The notes under the pieces were generated by a model that was not told the DNA's origin, ran no database searches, and worked only from the letters and a program-made list of their open reading frames with translations. The translations under genes were made by a program, and so were the position numbers. From NCBI RefSeq assembly GCF_003634455.1, contig NZ_RBLC01000001.1:1-64000 (forward strand): a DNA stretch of 64,000 nucleotides, in the 5' to 3' direction. Source of the stretch: Flavobacterium endophyticum. GTDB taxonomy: Bacteria > Bacteroidota > Bacteroidia > Flavobacteriales > Flavobacteriaceae. Shown piece by piece: positions 45,695 to 54,908 of the stretch. Position 1 is the first letter of the stretch, and each line of letters begins with the position of its first letter.

Positions 45695-48600
45695 ATGATT
45701 CATTTCTTCGGAAACGAAAGCAATACCGTTTTTGCAGTACAGACGCAAAACGAGCTTTCTACGCAAGACATTTCAAAACTAAACTGGCTTTTTGGCAACA
45801 CTCATAAAATAGAAAAATCCGTCCTAGCGGATTTTTTTGTTGGCCCACGTGCCGCAATGATTACTCCGTGGAGTACAAATGCTGTTGAAATTACCCAAAA
45901 CATGGCCATCGAAGGCATCATCAGAATTGAAGAATTTCAAAAAGTAACCGAAGCTTTTTCTGATTTTGACCCGATGCTTTCTCAGAAATATCCTGAATTA
46001 AATCAAGACATTTATACCATAAATATTCAACCAGAACCTATCCTTGAAATTGAAGATATTGCTACTTTTAATGCAAAAGAAGGTTTGGCTTTGAGCAAAG
46101 AAGAAGTTGAATACTTAGATAATTTATCAAAAAAACTAGGCAGAAAACTAACCGATTCTGAAGTTTTTGGGTTCTCTCAAGTCAATTCAGAACACTGCCG
46201 CCACAAGATTTTCAACGGGACTTTCGTCATTGACGGAGAAGAAAAACCTTCTTCCCTATTCAAATTGATCAAGAAGACATCTTCTGAAAATCCAAACGAT
46301 ATTGTTTCAGCTTATAAAGACAATGTGGCTTTTATCAAAGGTCCAAAAGTGCAACAATTCGCACCAAAATCAGCAGACAAGCCTGACTTCTACCAAACAA
46401 AAGATTTTGATTCTGTGATTTCACTTAAAGCAGAAACACATAATTTCCCAACAACGGTGGAGCCTTTCAACGGAGCTGCAACAGGTTCTGGTGGAGAAAT
46501 TCGCGATCGTTTAGCAGGCGGACAAGGTTCGTTGCCATTGGCAGGAACTGCTGTTTATATGACATCCTATTCCCGTTTGGAAGAAAATCGTCCTTGGGAA
46601 GAAGCAATGAACGAAAGAAAATGGCTGTATCAAACTCCAATGGATATTTTAATCAAAGCTTCAAATGGAGCTTCTGATTTCGGAAATAAATTCGGACAGC
46701 CTTTGATTACAGGTTCGGTTTTGACTTTCGAACATGAAGAAAAAACTACAGACACTAACGCTGACAGGGTTTCAAACCCTGTCAGCGTCGAGACTTCAAA
46801 ACCTGTCAGAGTTGAAGACAGAAAATTAGGTTACGACAAAGTAATCATGCTTGCTGGAGGAATTGGCTATGGTAAAGAAAGCCAAGCCATCAAACAAAAA
46901 CCAAAAGAAGGTGACAAAGTCGTTATTTTAGGCGGAGAAAACTATAGAATCGGAATGGGCGGTGCGGCAGTTTCTTCAGCAGATACAGGTGCTTTCAGTT
47001 CTGGAATTGAATTGAATGCAATCCAGCGTTCTAATCCTGAAATGCAAAAACGTGCTGCCAATGCCATCCGTGGATTGGTAGAAAGCGACAACAATCCGAT
47101 TGTTTCTATTCACGATCACGGTGCTGGAGGACATTTGAACTGTCTTTCTGAATTGGTGGAAGAAACAGGCGGCTTGATTGATTTGGATAAATTACCTGTT
47201 GGCGACCCGACGCTTTCTGCAAAGGAAATCATCGGAAACGAATCACAAGAAAGGATGGGATTGGTTATCGGCCAAAAAGATATCGAGACTTTACAAAAAA
47301 TTGCCGATCGTGAACGCTCGCCAATGTACCAAGTTGGGGATGTCACGGGTAATCACCGTTTTACTTTTGAATCAAAAACTACAGGTGCCAAACCGATGGA
47401 TTTTGCTTTGGAAGACATGTTCGGAAGTTCTCCAAAAGTCGTGATGACCGATACTTCAATCGATAGAAAATATAATGATTTAGACTATACTCAAGAAAGC
47501 TTCAAAAAGTATCTTGACCAAGTGTTGCAGTTAGAAGCCGTCGCTTGTAAAGACTGGCTGACAAATAAAGTGGATCGCTGCGTAGGCGGAAAAGTAGCCA
47601 AACAACAATGTGCTGGACCGTTGCAGTTGCCTTTGAATAATGTCGGCGTTATGGCGTTGGATTATTTAGGAAAAGAAGGTGTTGCCACGACTGTGGGCCA
47701 CTCGCCTATCGCCTCTTTGATTGATCCTGCTGCAGGAAGCCGAACCGCAATTGCTGAAGCATTGTCAAATATTATCTGGGCTCCAATCAAAGACGGATTG
47801 AAAGGTGTTTCGCTTTCTGCCAACTGGATGTGGGCTTGCAAAAACGAAGGCGAAGACGCTCGTTTGTATGAAGCCGTTCAAGGTTGTTCCGATTTCGCTA
47901 TTGAATTGGGAATCAACATTCCGACAGGAAAAGATTCGCTATCCATGAAACAGAAATATCCTGATGGAGATGTAATTGCTCCTGGAACTGTAATTATTTC
48001 TGCGGGTGGAAACTGTACAGATATTCAAAAGGTGGTAGAACCGGTTTTAAAGAAAAACGGTGGTAACATTTACTATATTAATCTTTCAGAAGACGGTTTC
48101 AAATTAGGAGGTTCGTCTTTTGCACAAGTTTTGAATAAGATTGGAAACGAAGTTCCTACGATTAAAAATGCAGCGAACTTCAAGACGGCGTTCAACGTAG
48201 TTCAAGATTTGATTAAAGCCGATAAAATCCAAGCGGGACACGATATCGGAAGCGGCGGTTTAATTACCACTTTATTAGAAATGTGTTTTGCTGATGTAAA
48301 TTTGGCCGCTGATTACGACTTGAGTTCCTTACGCGAAAGCGATACTATAAAAGTATTATTTTCAGAAAATATCGGAATTGTTTTTCAAGCGGATGCTTCC
48401 GTTGAAACGGTTTTGAATGACAATAATGTAACGTTCTTCAATATCGGAAAAGTAAAAGAAGGCGATACAGTTACCATTAAAAACGGAGATAAGAACCTTT
48501 CGGTTAATGTAGCAGAAGCTAGAGATACCTGGTACAAAACTTCATATTTATTAGACAAAAAACAATCAGGCGAATTAAAAGCGAAGGAACGTTTTGATAA

Positions 48601-49429
48601 TTTCAAAAACCAGCCTTTACGTTTTGAATTCCCAAGTCACTTTACAGGAAAGAAACCAGAAATTGATTTTTCCAAACCAAGACCAAAAGCGGCGATTATT
48701 CGTGAAAAAGGAAGTAATTCAGAGCGAGAAATGGCCAATGCTATATATCTAGCTGGTTTTGATGTAAAAGACGTCCACATGACCGATTTGATTTCTGGCC
48801 GTGAGACTTTAGAAGATATTCAATTTATCGGAGCAGTTGGAGGTTTCTCTAATTCTGATGTTTTGGGTTCAGCAAAAGGTTGGGCTGGTGCCTTTTTATA
48901 CAACGAAAAGGCAAAAATGGCTTTGGATAATTTCTTCAAAAGAGAAGATACTTTGTCTGTCGGAATTTGCAACGGAGCACAATTGTTTATGGAATTGGAA
49001 TTGATCAATCCAGAACATGAAGTTCATGGAAAATTAAGACATAACGATTCTCACAAACACGAGAGCGCATTTACCTCAGTAACCGTTTTAGAAAATAACT
49101 CTGTGATGCTAAACACTTTGGCAGGAAGCACTTTAGGAGTCTGGATTTCTCATGGAGAAGGGAAATTCGACTTGCCTTACACAGAAGACAAATACAATGT
49201 GGTTGGAAAATATGGCTACGAAAATTATCCGGCCAACCCAAATGGTTCTTTCTTCAACATTGCCATGATGTGCGACAAAACGGGAAGACACTTGGCGATG
49301 ATGCCTCATATCGAGCGTTCGACTTTCCAATGGAATTGGGCGAATTATCCTGAAGGCAGAAATGACGAAGTTTCACCTTGGCATGAAGCTTTTGTGAATG
49401 CGAGAAAATGGGTAGAGAATAAAAAATAG
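45695..49429 (+). CDS. purL: Phosphoribosylformylglycinamidine synthase (large form)
   Basis: 1244 aa, the long single-chain type. Linker and first AIRS-like domain contain SQVNSEHCRHKIF and LKAETHNFPTTVEPFNGAAT; the second half has SHDHGAGG-like IHDHGAGGHLN and PTGKDSLSMKQKY. The C-terminal glutaminase domain has the nucleophile Cys1092 in GICNGAQLFMELE and a late HGEGKF. Makes FGAM from FGAR with glutamine and ATP in purine synthesis. Residues about 352-376 are an extra segment (TNADRVSNPVSVETSKPVRV) encoded by a palindromic element inserted in frame; see the repeat entry. Otherwise the sequence looks intact. Confidence 0.96.
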   Translation: MIHFFGNESNTVFAVQTQNELSTQDISKLNWLFGNTHKIEKSVLADFFVGPRAAMITPWSTNAVEITQNMAIEGIIRIEEFQKVTEAFSDFDPMLSQKYPELNQDIYTINIQPEPILEIEDIATFNAKEGLALSKEEVEYLDNLSKKLGRKLTDSEVFGFSQVNSEHCRHKIFNGTFVIDGEEKPSSLFKLIKKTSSENPNDIVSAYKDNVAFIKGPKVQQFAPKSADKPDFYQTKDFDSVISLKAETHNFPTTVEPFNGAATGSGGEIRDRLAGGQGSLPLAGTAVYMTSYSRLEENRPWEEAMNERKWLYQTPMDILIKASNGASDFGNKFGQPLITGSVLTFEHEEKTTDTNADRVSNPVSVETSKPVRVEDRKLGYDKVIMLAGGIGYGKESQAIKQKPKEGDKVVILGGENYRIGMGGAAVSSADTGAFSSGIELNAIQRSNPEMQKRAANAIRGLVESDNNPIVSIHDHGAGGHLNCLSELVEETGGLIDLDKLPVGDPTLSAKEIIGNESQERMGLVIGQKDIETLQKIADRERSPMYQVGDVTGNHRFTFESKTTGAKPMDFALEDMFGSSPKVVMTDTSIDRKYNDLDYTQESFKKYLDQVLQLEAVACKDWLTNKVDRCVGGKVAKQQCAGPLQLPLNNVGVMALDYLGKEGVATTVGHSPIASLIDPAAGSRTAIAEALSNIIWAPIKDGLKGVSLSANWMWACKNEGEDARLYEAVQGCSDFAIELGINIPTGKDSLSMKQKYPDGDVIAPGTVIISAGGNCTDIQKVVEPVLKKNGGNIYYINLSEDGFKLGGSSFAQVLNKIGNEVPTIKNAANFKTAFNVVQDLIKADKIQAGHDIGSGGLITTLLEMCFADVNLAADYDLSSLRESDTIKVLFSENIGIVFQADASVETVLNDNNVTFFNIGKVKEGDTVTIKNGDKNLSVNVAEARDTWYKTSYLLDKKQSGELKAKERFDNFKNQPLRFEFPSHFTGKKPEIDFSKPRPKAAIIREKGSNSEREMANAIYLAGFDVKDVHMTDLISGRETLEDIQFIGAVGGFSNSDVLGSAKGWAGAFLYNEKAKMALDNFFKREDTLSVGICNGAQLFMELELINPEHEVHGKLRHNDSHKHESAFTSVTVLENNSVMLNTLAGSTLGVWISHGEGKFDLPYTEDKYNVVGKYGYENYPANPNGSFFNIAMMCDKTGRHLAMMPHIERSTFQWNWANYPEGRNDEVSPWHEAFVNARKWVENKK
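46758..46819. repeat. Palindromic element inserted in frame in purL
   Basis: 46758-46788 is a perfect inverted repeat, 15-bp arms (ACGCTGACAGGGTTT and its complement) around one central base. TTCAAACCCTGTCAGCGTCG (from 46771) recurs imperfectly as TTCAAAACCTGTCAGAGTTG from 46797, so a second copy follows. The CTGACAGG/CCTGTCAG type of palindrome resembles repeated intergenic elements I recall from flavobacterial genomes. Here it adds about 25 codons, with no stop, in a region where PurL normally has a short link. Confidence 0.75.
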
Positions 49430-49449
49430 ATTATTTTTAACTATTTAAG

Positions 49450-49482
49450 AAAAGGCTTTCAGAAAATGGAAGCCTTTTCCTA
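49450..49482 (+). terminator. purL terminator
   Basis: AAAAGGCTT/AAGCCTTTT stem after the purL stop. Confidence 0.75.
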
Positions 49483-49510
49483 TTTTAGCAAGACTTAAAC
49501 CTTATTATTT

Positions 49511-50263
49511 ATGGAAAGCCCCTATTGTTTAAATTGTCAGGAACCTATTGAGAAGAATTATTGCTCTAACTGTGGTCAAAAAACCGATACACACAGAATC
49601 AATTTTAAACATTTTATTTTCCATGACATTTTGCATGGGGTATGGCATTTTGAGAAAGGTATCTTCTTTACAGTTAAAGAGGCATTCACGCGACCGGGAA
49701 AAGCTGCTTTGGATTATATTAGCGGAAAACGAATTAAGTATTATAATGTATTCTACCTAACCGTTTTATTGGTCGGACTTAATATTTTTTTAGCAAATTA
49801 TTACGACCATCTTGAATTAAAATATTATCCTGAACTACACGAAATAAAGCTAAATAAAGACCTTAAATCAGGCGATTTTTTATCCGATTATGCTAAAATA
49901 TTAATTCTTTCCCTGATTCCTCTTTTTGCTTTGACTAGCTTTATCCTTTTTCGGAGAAAGAAATTAAATCTGAGTGAGCATTTTATAGTTTCTGGAATGA
50001 CTTTTTTAGGCGTAATGCTAATCAGTACATTTAGCATATTTCTTTCCTTTTTAGGCTTTTTAGAAGGTTTCTCAACAGTTGCTTATGTCATTGATAAAAT
50101 AACTCCAATAGCCTTATTGCTGTATATTAGCTTTGCTTACTACAATGCTTTTCATTTGATGTACACCAAATTAAATATAATCTTGAGAGTAATTGCTTTT
50201 GACATTTTATTATTATTAGAAATAGCCCTATTTATTATTGGTACTTTTTTCATCTTTAAATAA
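49511..50263 (+). CDS. DUF3667 membrane protein 2
   Basis: 250 aa. Zinc element CLNCQE and CSNCGQ near the N-terminus (Cys6/Cys9 and Cys17/Cys20 approximately), then HFIFHDILHGVWHFEKGIFF, FTRPGKAALDYISGKRIKYY and five hydrophobic C-terminal stretches. Clear paralogue of the 37846 gene but without its charged central loop. Role unknown; restricted to Bacteroidota as far as I know. Confidence 0.82.
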   Translation: MESPYCLNCQEPIEKNYCSNCGQKTDTHRINFKHFIFHDILHGVWHFEKGIFFTVKEAFTRPGKAALDYISGKRIKYYNVFYLTVLLVGLNIFLANYYDHLELKYYPELHEIKLNKDLKSGDFLSDYAKILILSLIPLFALTSFILFRRKKLNLSEHFIVSGMTFLGVMLISTFSIFLSFLGFLEGFSTVAYVIDKITPIALLLYISFAYYNAFHLMYTKLNIILRVIAFDILLLLEIALFIIGTFFIFK

Positions 50264-50298
50264 AAAAAATCCTTTCTAAAATTTAGAAAGGATTTTTT
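50264..50298 (+). terminator. Bidirectional terminator
   Basis: AATCCTTTCTAAA/TTTAGAAAGGATT near-perfect palindrome with A- and T-runs, between convergent genes. Confidence 0.85.
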
Positions 50299-50299
50299 T

Positions 50300-50587
50300 C
50301 TATCGTTTCCCTTTCATCATAACAGCACCAACACCTGTCACAATACCTGAAGCCGCAAAAGCAAACATTCCGGAAGCAATCATTTCCTGTCCTGCAAATA
50401 ATGCATTCTGTGATATTTGATTGTTAAATAAGGTACCGCCGGCTACGCCTGCAATGATTCCGATTACTGATAAGATCGAAAAGTCTCTCCAAGGTTCAGG
50501 ATCTGGATGTGGAGGCACCGGAAAACGCCACCAGCCTGGAAATTTTGTTCCGCACCATCCCATCGCTAAATAAAATAACATTCCCAT
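50300..50587 (-). CDS. Small two-helix membrane protein
   Basis: 95 aa with a short N-terminal hydrophobic start, a Pro/Trp-rich stretch (CGTKFPGWWRFPVPPHPDPE) and two Gly/Ala-rich membrane helices (SVIGIIAGVAGGTLF and GMFAFAASGIVTGVGAVMM). No family recognised. Probably a real gene because of its own position between a terminator and an upstream gap with plausible start. Confidence 0.5.
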   Translation of the reverse strand: MGMLFYLAMGWCGTKFPGWWRFPVPPHPDPEPWRDFSILSVIGIIAGVAGGTLFNNQISQNALFAGQEMIASGMFAFAASGIVTGVGAVMMKGKR

Positions 50588-50739
50588 AATAGTAAGTTTT
50601 AGTTGTTGCCTACTCTTTTGCTTTTCGGCTTACGCATTAATCATAAGCCAAATGTAGACACAGCTATTCACATACATTCAAGGTCATTTCCTGTTTTTTC
50701 TAGAGTAAAAATACCGCTTTTTATAGGGTATAAATTAGT

Positions 50740-51147
50740 ATGTTTGCCAAAATCCCATACTTCTTTCCATCTATGAGAAACAATAGAATTCTCTACTTTT
50801 TACTTTGTATTAGCATAATTGCTTTGGGTATCTTGTCCCGAAAAACGGAGATTATACCCTTAGTTGTAGGCGATATATTGTATTCCATAATGATTTATTT
50901 CTTAATGCGATTTCTGTTCCTGAAAACCAAACTGCAAAAGACAGCCTTTATTTCTTTGCTAGTATGCTATGGCATCGAGACTTTGCAGCTCTCCCAAGCA
51001 GATTGGATTAATGAAATCAGGCATACTGCATTTGGTCGTTTGGTTTTAGGACAAGGCTTTTTATGGAGCGACCTACTTGCTTATACCTTTGGAATAACGA
51101 TTGCTTTTCTAGGAGACATGTATCTGATTCAGAAAAATAAATCTTAA
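50740..51147 (+). CDS. DUF2809 membrane protein
   Basis: 135 aa, four hydrophobic stretches. LGILSRKTEIIPLVVGDILYS, then CYGIETLQLSQADWINEIR, and AFGRLVLGQGFLWSDLLAYT match DUF2809, a family of small integral membrane proteins related in shape to VanZ. Role unknown. Confidence 0.8.
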   Translation: MFAKIPYFFPSMRNNRILYFLLCISIIALGILSRKTEIIPLVVGDILYSIMIYFLMRFLFLKTKLQKTAFISLLVCYGIETLQLSQADWINEIRHTAFGRLVLGQGFLWSDLLAYTFGITIAFLGDMYLIQKNKS

Positions 51148-51255
51148 GCATTTTGCCTACTCTTAAGCCTAGAAAATCTTAATTTACGAAATGATAAAAA
51201 CATTGCTGATTTATTAATAATTTCCTATTTTGCAGGGAATTTAATCTTCAACAAA

Positions 51256-53034
51256 ATGGCTTCAATTACTAGACTGTTTGATTTTCCATATCATCAGCAA
51301 GAAAAATATAGCATTCCTGATTCATTAGTTACGAAACACAATGGCGAATGGGTCAAGACATCTACTGATGAATATATTTCAAAAGCCAATGCCATATCGA
51401 GGGCGCTTTTGAGAATGGGAATACAGAAAAATGACAAAATTGCTGTCATCTCTTCCAATAACAGAACAGAATGGCACATTATAGACATTGGGATTCTGCA
51501 GACCGGAGCGCAAAATGTTCCTATCTACCCGACTATTTCTGAAACAGACTATGAATACATCTTAAACCATTCCGAAGCAAATTATTGTTTTGTTTCAGAC
51601 GATGTCGTATTGGGCAAGCTAAATGCGATCAAGAATAATGTTCCGAAATTAAAAGGAATTTATTCTTTTAATCAGATTGAAGGTTGTAAAAATTGGACGG
51701 AGCTATTAGACTTAGGAAAAGATACAAGCAATCAAAGTGAAGTAGAAGAACGAAAAAACAACGTAAAACCACTTGAACTTGCTACCATAATTTATACCTC
51801 TGGAACAACCGGAAAACCTAAAGGAGTAATGCTTTCGCACAATAATATAGTTTCTAACGTATTAGATTCTGCCAGTAGAATTCCGTTTGAAGCAGGGAAA
51901 AGCAAAGCGCTCAGCTTCTTACCTATCTGTCATATTTATGAACGAATGGTAACCTATATCTATCAATATTATGGTGTTGCTATTTATTTTGGAGAATCGA
52001 TCGAAAAGATTTCTGACAATGTAAAAGAAGTACAGCCAAACGTAATGACCGGCGTTCCGAGGCTTATAGAAAAGGTATATGAAAAAATTATTGCCAAAGG
52101 TTCTGAACTGACCGGAATTAAAAAGAAACTGTTTTTCTGGGCGATTTCTGTTGGTTTAAAATACGAACCAGACAATGCAAATGGCTGGTGGTACGGATTT
52201 CAATTGATGATTGCTAGAAAACTTATTTTCAGTAAATGGAAAGCTGGATTGGGCGGAAAATTAGATCTAATAGTAAACGGAAGCGCCGCACTACAACCTC
52301 GATTGGCACGCGTATTTGCAGCAGCAGAAATCTATGTAATGGAAGGATATGGTCTGACAGAAACATCACCCGTAATATCGGTGAATGATACACGCAATGG
52401 AGGCTTCAAGATCGGTACTGCTGGAAAAATCATCGATAATGTGGAAATAAAAATTGCCGAAGATGGAGAAATCTTGTGCAAAGGTCCAAACGTAATGATG
52501 GGCTATTATAAAGATGAGAAACTTACCAGCGAAGTTATCGTTGACGGTTATTTTCATACAGGCGATATCGGCCTCATTGATAAAGACGGCTTCTTGAAGA
52601 TTACCGACAGGAAAAAAGAAATGTTCAAGACGTCTGGCGGAAAATATATCGCGCCGCAGCTCATAGAAAATGCCATGAAGCAATCCCGTTTTATCGGTGA
52701 AATCATGGTCATTGGCGATGGCGAAAAGATGCCTGGTGCCTTTATCCAGCCTGATTTTGATTTTGTAAAACAATGGGCTTCTAAAAAAGGACTCTCAATC
52801 GGAAGCACAAATAAAGAGATTGTTGCCAACGAAGAAGTCAAAAAACGCTTCCAAGAAGAAGTAGACGATATCAACAAAAAATTCGGACACTGGGAAATGA
52901 TCAAGCGCTTTGAGCTGACTCCAGACGTCTGGTCTATTGATGGCGGAGAGCTCACTCCTACCCTAAAACTGAAACGTAAGAACGTCAAGGAAAAATACCA
53001 AGACCTATACGACAAGATCTATAAAGACGCATAA
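51256..53034 (+). CDS. Long-chain acyl-CoA synthetase (AMP-forming)
   Basis: 592 aa adenylate-forming enzyme of the long-chain type. P-loop IIYTSGTTGKPKGVMLSH at about residues 178-195, LSFLPICHIYERMVTYIYQY, the A5-like MEGYGLTETSPVISVN near residue 362, YFHTGDIGLIDKDGFLKIT and DRKKEMFKTSGGKYIAP (A7-A8 region). Activates fatty acids to acyl-CoA with ATP. Peripheral membrane association is usual. Single gene with a strong terminator. Confidence 0.93.
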   Translation: MASITRLFDFPYHQQEKYSIPDSLVTKHNGEWVKTSTDEYISKANAISRALLRMGIQKNDKIAVISSNNRTEWHIIDIGILQTGAQNVPIYPTISETDYEYILNHSEANYCFVSDDVVLGKLNAIKNNVPKLKGIYSFNQIEGCKNWTELLDLGKDTSNQSEVEERKNNVKPLELATIIYTSGTTGKPKGVMLSHNNIVSNVLDSASRIPFEAGKSKALSFLPICHIYERMVTYIYQYYGVAIYFGESIEKISDNVKEVQPNVMTGVPRLIEKVYEKIIAKGSELTGIKKKLFFWAISVGLKYEPDNANGWWYGFQLMIARKLIFSKWKAGLGGKLDLIVNGSAALQPRLARVFAAAEIYVMEGYGLTETSPVISVNDTRNGGFKIGTAGKIIDNVEIKIAEDGEILCKGPNVMMGYYKDEKLTSEVIVDGYFHTGDIGLIDKDGFLKITDRKKEMFKTSGGKYIAPQLIENAMKQSRFIGEIMVIGDGEKMPGAFIQPDFDFVKQWASKKGLSIGSTNKEIVANEEVKKRFQEEVDDINKKFGHWEMIKRFELTPDVWSIDGGELTPTLKLKRKNVKEKYQDLYDKIYKDA

Positions 53035-53080
53035 AAGACGAAACCACAAACATCCTGCTTGTGGTTTCGTCTTTTTTATA
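53035..53080 (+). terminator. Terminator of the acyl-CoA synthetase gene
   Basis: AAAGACGAAACCACAA/TTGTGGTTTCGTCTTT, 16-bp stem, 9-nt loop, T-run. Confidence 0.95.
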
Positions 53081-53118
53081 CGATACTACCGCTAATTTTT
53101 CTTTATCAATACTCCATA

Positions 53119-53157
53119 ACAAAACAGCCACAGATTCAATGAATCCATGGCTGCTTT
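53119..53157 (-). terminator. Terminator of the slipin gene
   Basis: CAGCCA-CA-GATTC / GAATC-CA-TGGCTG stem with a small internal loop and T-runs on both strands; it directly follows the slipin stop. Confidence 0.7.
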
Positions 53158-54255
53158 TTATTTAAGGAAAATGTCCTTTAACTGAGTGATGACGTTGCCG
53201 CCGCCAGAAATGGTAATTTCACCAATCCTATCTGCGATTTTCTCGACATATTCCATCTCTTTCAATTTCCACAACATTTCGTTTTCTTCCATCAATTTTG
53301 CCGTATTCAGCAAGCTTCTGGTCGAAGCCGTTTCTTCACGCCTCATGATGCTGTTCGCCTGTGCTTTTTTCTCGGCTACCAGCACCTGGTTCATGATTTC
53401 CTTCATATCACCAGGCAAGATAACGTCCCTTATACCTGCATCAGAAACTGCCAAGCCCAAATCCTTGATTTTTGCTTCCACGTTTTCCAAGATTTCTTTG
53501 GCAATCGTATCTTTCCTATTTAGCAATTCATCCAATGTCAGGCTTCCGATAAAAGCCCTCAAGGCCAATTGCATTAAAACGTACAATTGCTTTTCAAAAT
53601 CCTTGTTATAAACCAAAGCCTTGTAGATATCCGCAACTTGGTACCTCACAAAAAAGTTGATTCTCAACCCAGCCTTGTCTTTAGTCAGCAATTCTTGTCC
53701 TGAGATTTCCAATTGCTGCTGCCTTGCGTCGATAGTCTTCACTTCGACAGAAATAGCATTGTTCCAAAAGTAATAAGCGCCTGCTGTCAATTCCTTGACA
53801 AAAGAACCGTTGACAAACAACAATCCTTTTTCATAGCTGGCTACCTGAAAGCGCCTTACATACATTTTCAACTTGGCCGTTTCCAATAAAGCAGTCGGAA
53901 TCTGTTCGGCAATCTCTGTTTTTGACAAGTCTGCCTTTACGAATTCGTTTTTGACATAGCCTTTCCAGAAAGCATACCTTCCAGTGACCAAGACTTCTTT
54001 AAAGATACCGTTCACAAAATACAAGGCAATTTCGGTATCGGCAATCTCAACAACTTCTAGCAGCGAAGCCAAGGCTTCATTCTGCAACAAAAGGTTCAGT
54101 TCTACTGGAGCCACAAAGGTTTGTTTCTTTTCAAAAACCATTACCTCTTTGTTTCCGAATACCCATGCAGTGCCTTCTTCCAAGACACCTACTAATTTTC
54201 TATTTTCAAATACCAGACCTACTTGGTAGGCATTAATACGTACTTTTCTAATCAT
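53158..54255 (-). CDS. Slipin (SPFH/band-7) protein
   Basis: 365 aa from the ATG at 54255 (MIRKVRINAYQVG). I rejected the longer frame to 54543, which would read through tRNA-like DNA and has no family similarity. No membrane segment. The N-terminal part repeats one beta-module three times: VGLVFENRKLVGVLEEG (residues 12-28), IALYFVNGIFKEVLVTG (76-92) and KGLLFVNGSFVKELTAG (143-159). Then comes the SPFH core with LRINFFVRYQV, LRAFIGSLTLDELLNRKDTI, AGIRDVILPGDMKEIMNQV, and a helical tail. Cytosolic slipins with this shape are known from bacterial RNA-repair operons with RtcB; no rtcB lies in this window. The tRNA-like array on the same strand upstream strengthens the RNA link (inference). Confidence 0.88.
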   Translation of the reverse strand: MIRKVRINAYQVGLVFENRKLVGVLEEGTAWVFGNKEVMVFEKKQTFVAPVELNLLLQNEALASLLEVVEIADTEIALYFVNGIFKEVLVTGRYAFWKGYVKNEFVKADLSKTEIAEQIPTALLETAKLKMYVRRFQVASYEKGLLFVNGSFVKELTAGAYYFWNNAISVEVKTIDARQQQLEISGQELLTKDKAGLRINFFVRYQVADIYKALVYNKDFEKQLYVLMQLALRAFIGSLTLDELLNRKDTIAKEILENVEAKIKDLGLAVSDAGIRDVILPGDMKEIMNQVLVAEKKAQANSIMRREETASTRSLLNTAKLMEENEMLWKLKEMEYVEKIADRIGEITISGGGNVITQLKDIFLK

Positions 54256-54569
54256 TTTTATACTTTTTAAATTCAACATAAATAAGAAAACGAACCTTCT
54301 CCATCCTTCTTCAAAAACGGGAGCGCTGGTCGGTCTTTTTTTAATCAGGATCTGTTTCTGTCCATTTCCAAAAGAAATCCAGCAAATGAAATCTTTTGTC
54401 AAGCCAGAAAGAAAAACCAATAGTCCAAAAGACGCTTCCATGCTCGCAGGCCCTGTCAAAAGTGCAAGAACCCAGACATTGCATACGGGAATTGCTGATA
54501 GAGACAGGCTCCTTCTCTTTGGTGGCATTATTTTTAAGAGCAATGCGACTCTTGCTTACAGATTGATAG

Positions 54570-54702
54570 TCTGCGAAGGCGACAGCCACTGTCAAACCGA
54601 AACGAGCTCGGTGCAGGATTCGAACCTGCGTAACTTCTATTGTTCTATCCAATTGAACTATCTGCCTAATGCAGAGCGGGACTCGAACCCGCAACCCATA
54701 GA
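54570..54702 (-). other. tRNA-like segment with apparently permuted halves
   Basis: Read on the minus strand. A 3'-half (anticodon stem TCTAT, variable GGGTT, T-arm GCGGG-TTCGAGT-CCCGC, acceptor TCTGCAT; 54702 to 54669) is followed after one base by a 5'-half (acceptor AGGCAGA, TA, D-arm GTTC-AATTGGATA-GAAC, anticodon stem ATAGA; 54667 to 54636). ATAGA pairs fully with TCTAT and the acceptors pair at 6 of 7 positions. A second 3'-half (GAAG, TTAC, T-arm GCAGG-TTCGAAT-CCTGC, acceptor ACCGAGC; 54637 to 54606) is followed by a weaker 5'-half (TTTCGGT, TT, GACA-GTGGC-TGTC, CCTTC; 54602 to 54575). In normal order the acceptors do not pair. Neither reconstructed loop has U33. Decayed tRNAs are the alternative. 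Confidence 0.5.
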
Positions 54703-54869
54703 GTGGTGATGGTTTTTTGGCAAACCACCCAAACCTCCAAATCAAGTTGCATAGAAAAACATGATGCTTTTCGGCAAAGTTCTCTACAATGGTGCCATAC
54801 AGAAACACGCAACAGGACTCGTTTGATATTGTTATTTCAATGAACTTGTCTTATTCCTCTACAAAGATT
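54703..54869. other. Gap with no clear feature
   Basis: Between the tRNA-like segment and the terminator of the 106-aa gene. A GTG-started minus-strand frame opens here (MFLYGTIVENFAEKHHVFL) but runs through the T-arms downstream, so I do not call it. A hairpin TGGTT/AACCA with loop TGCCAAA lies near 54705-54722. Confidence 0.4.
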
Positions 54870-54903
54870 TTAAAACCACTGCGCAATTATTTTGCGCAGT
54901 GAA
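54870..54903 (-). terminator. Terminator of the 106-aa gene
   Basis: CACTGCGCAA/TTGCGCAGTG stem with a 5-nt loop; short T-run on the minus strand. Confidence 0.7.
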
Positions 54904-54908
54904 TTAAA

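Noticed and set aside
54256..54543. N-terminal extension of the slipin frame up to 54543
   Set aside because: No similarity to slipins; the family-like start is the ATG at 54255 with an AATTTAAAAAG leader.
54341..54808. Minus-strand ORF of 155 codons from a GTG
   Set aside because: Runs straight through two T-arms and a D-arm of tRNA-like sequence; composition not protein-like. Only its first 35 codons look at all plausible.
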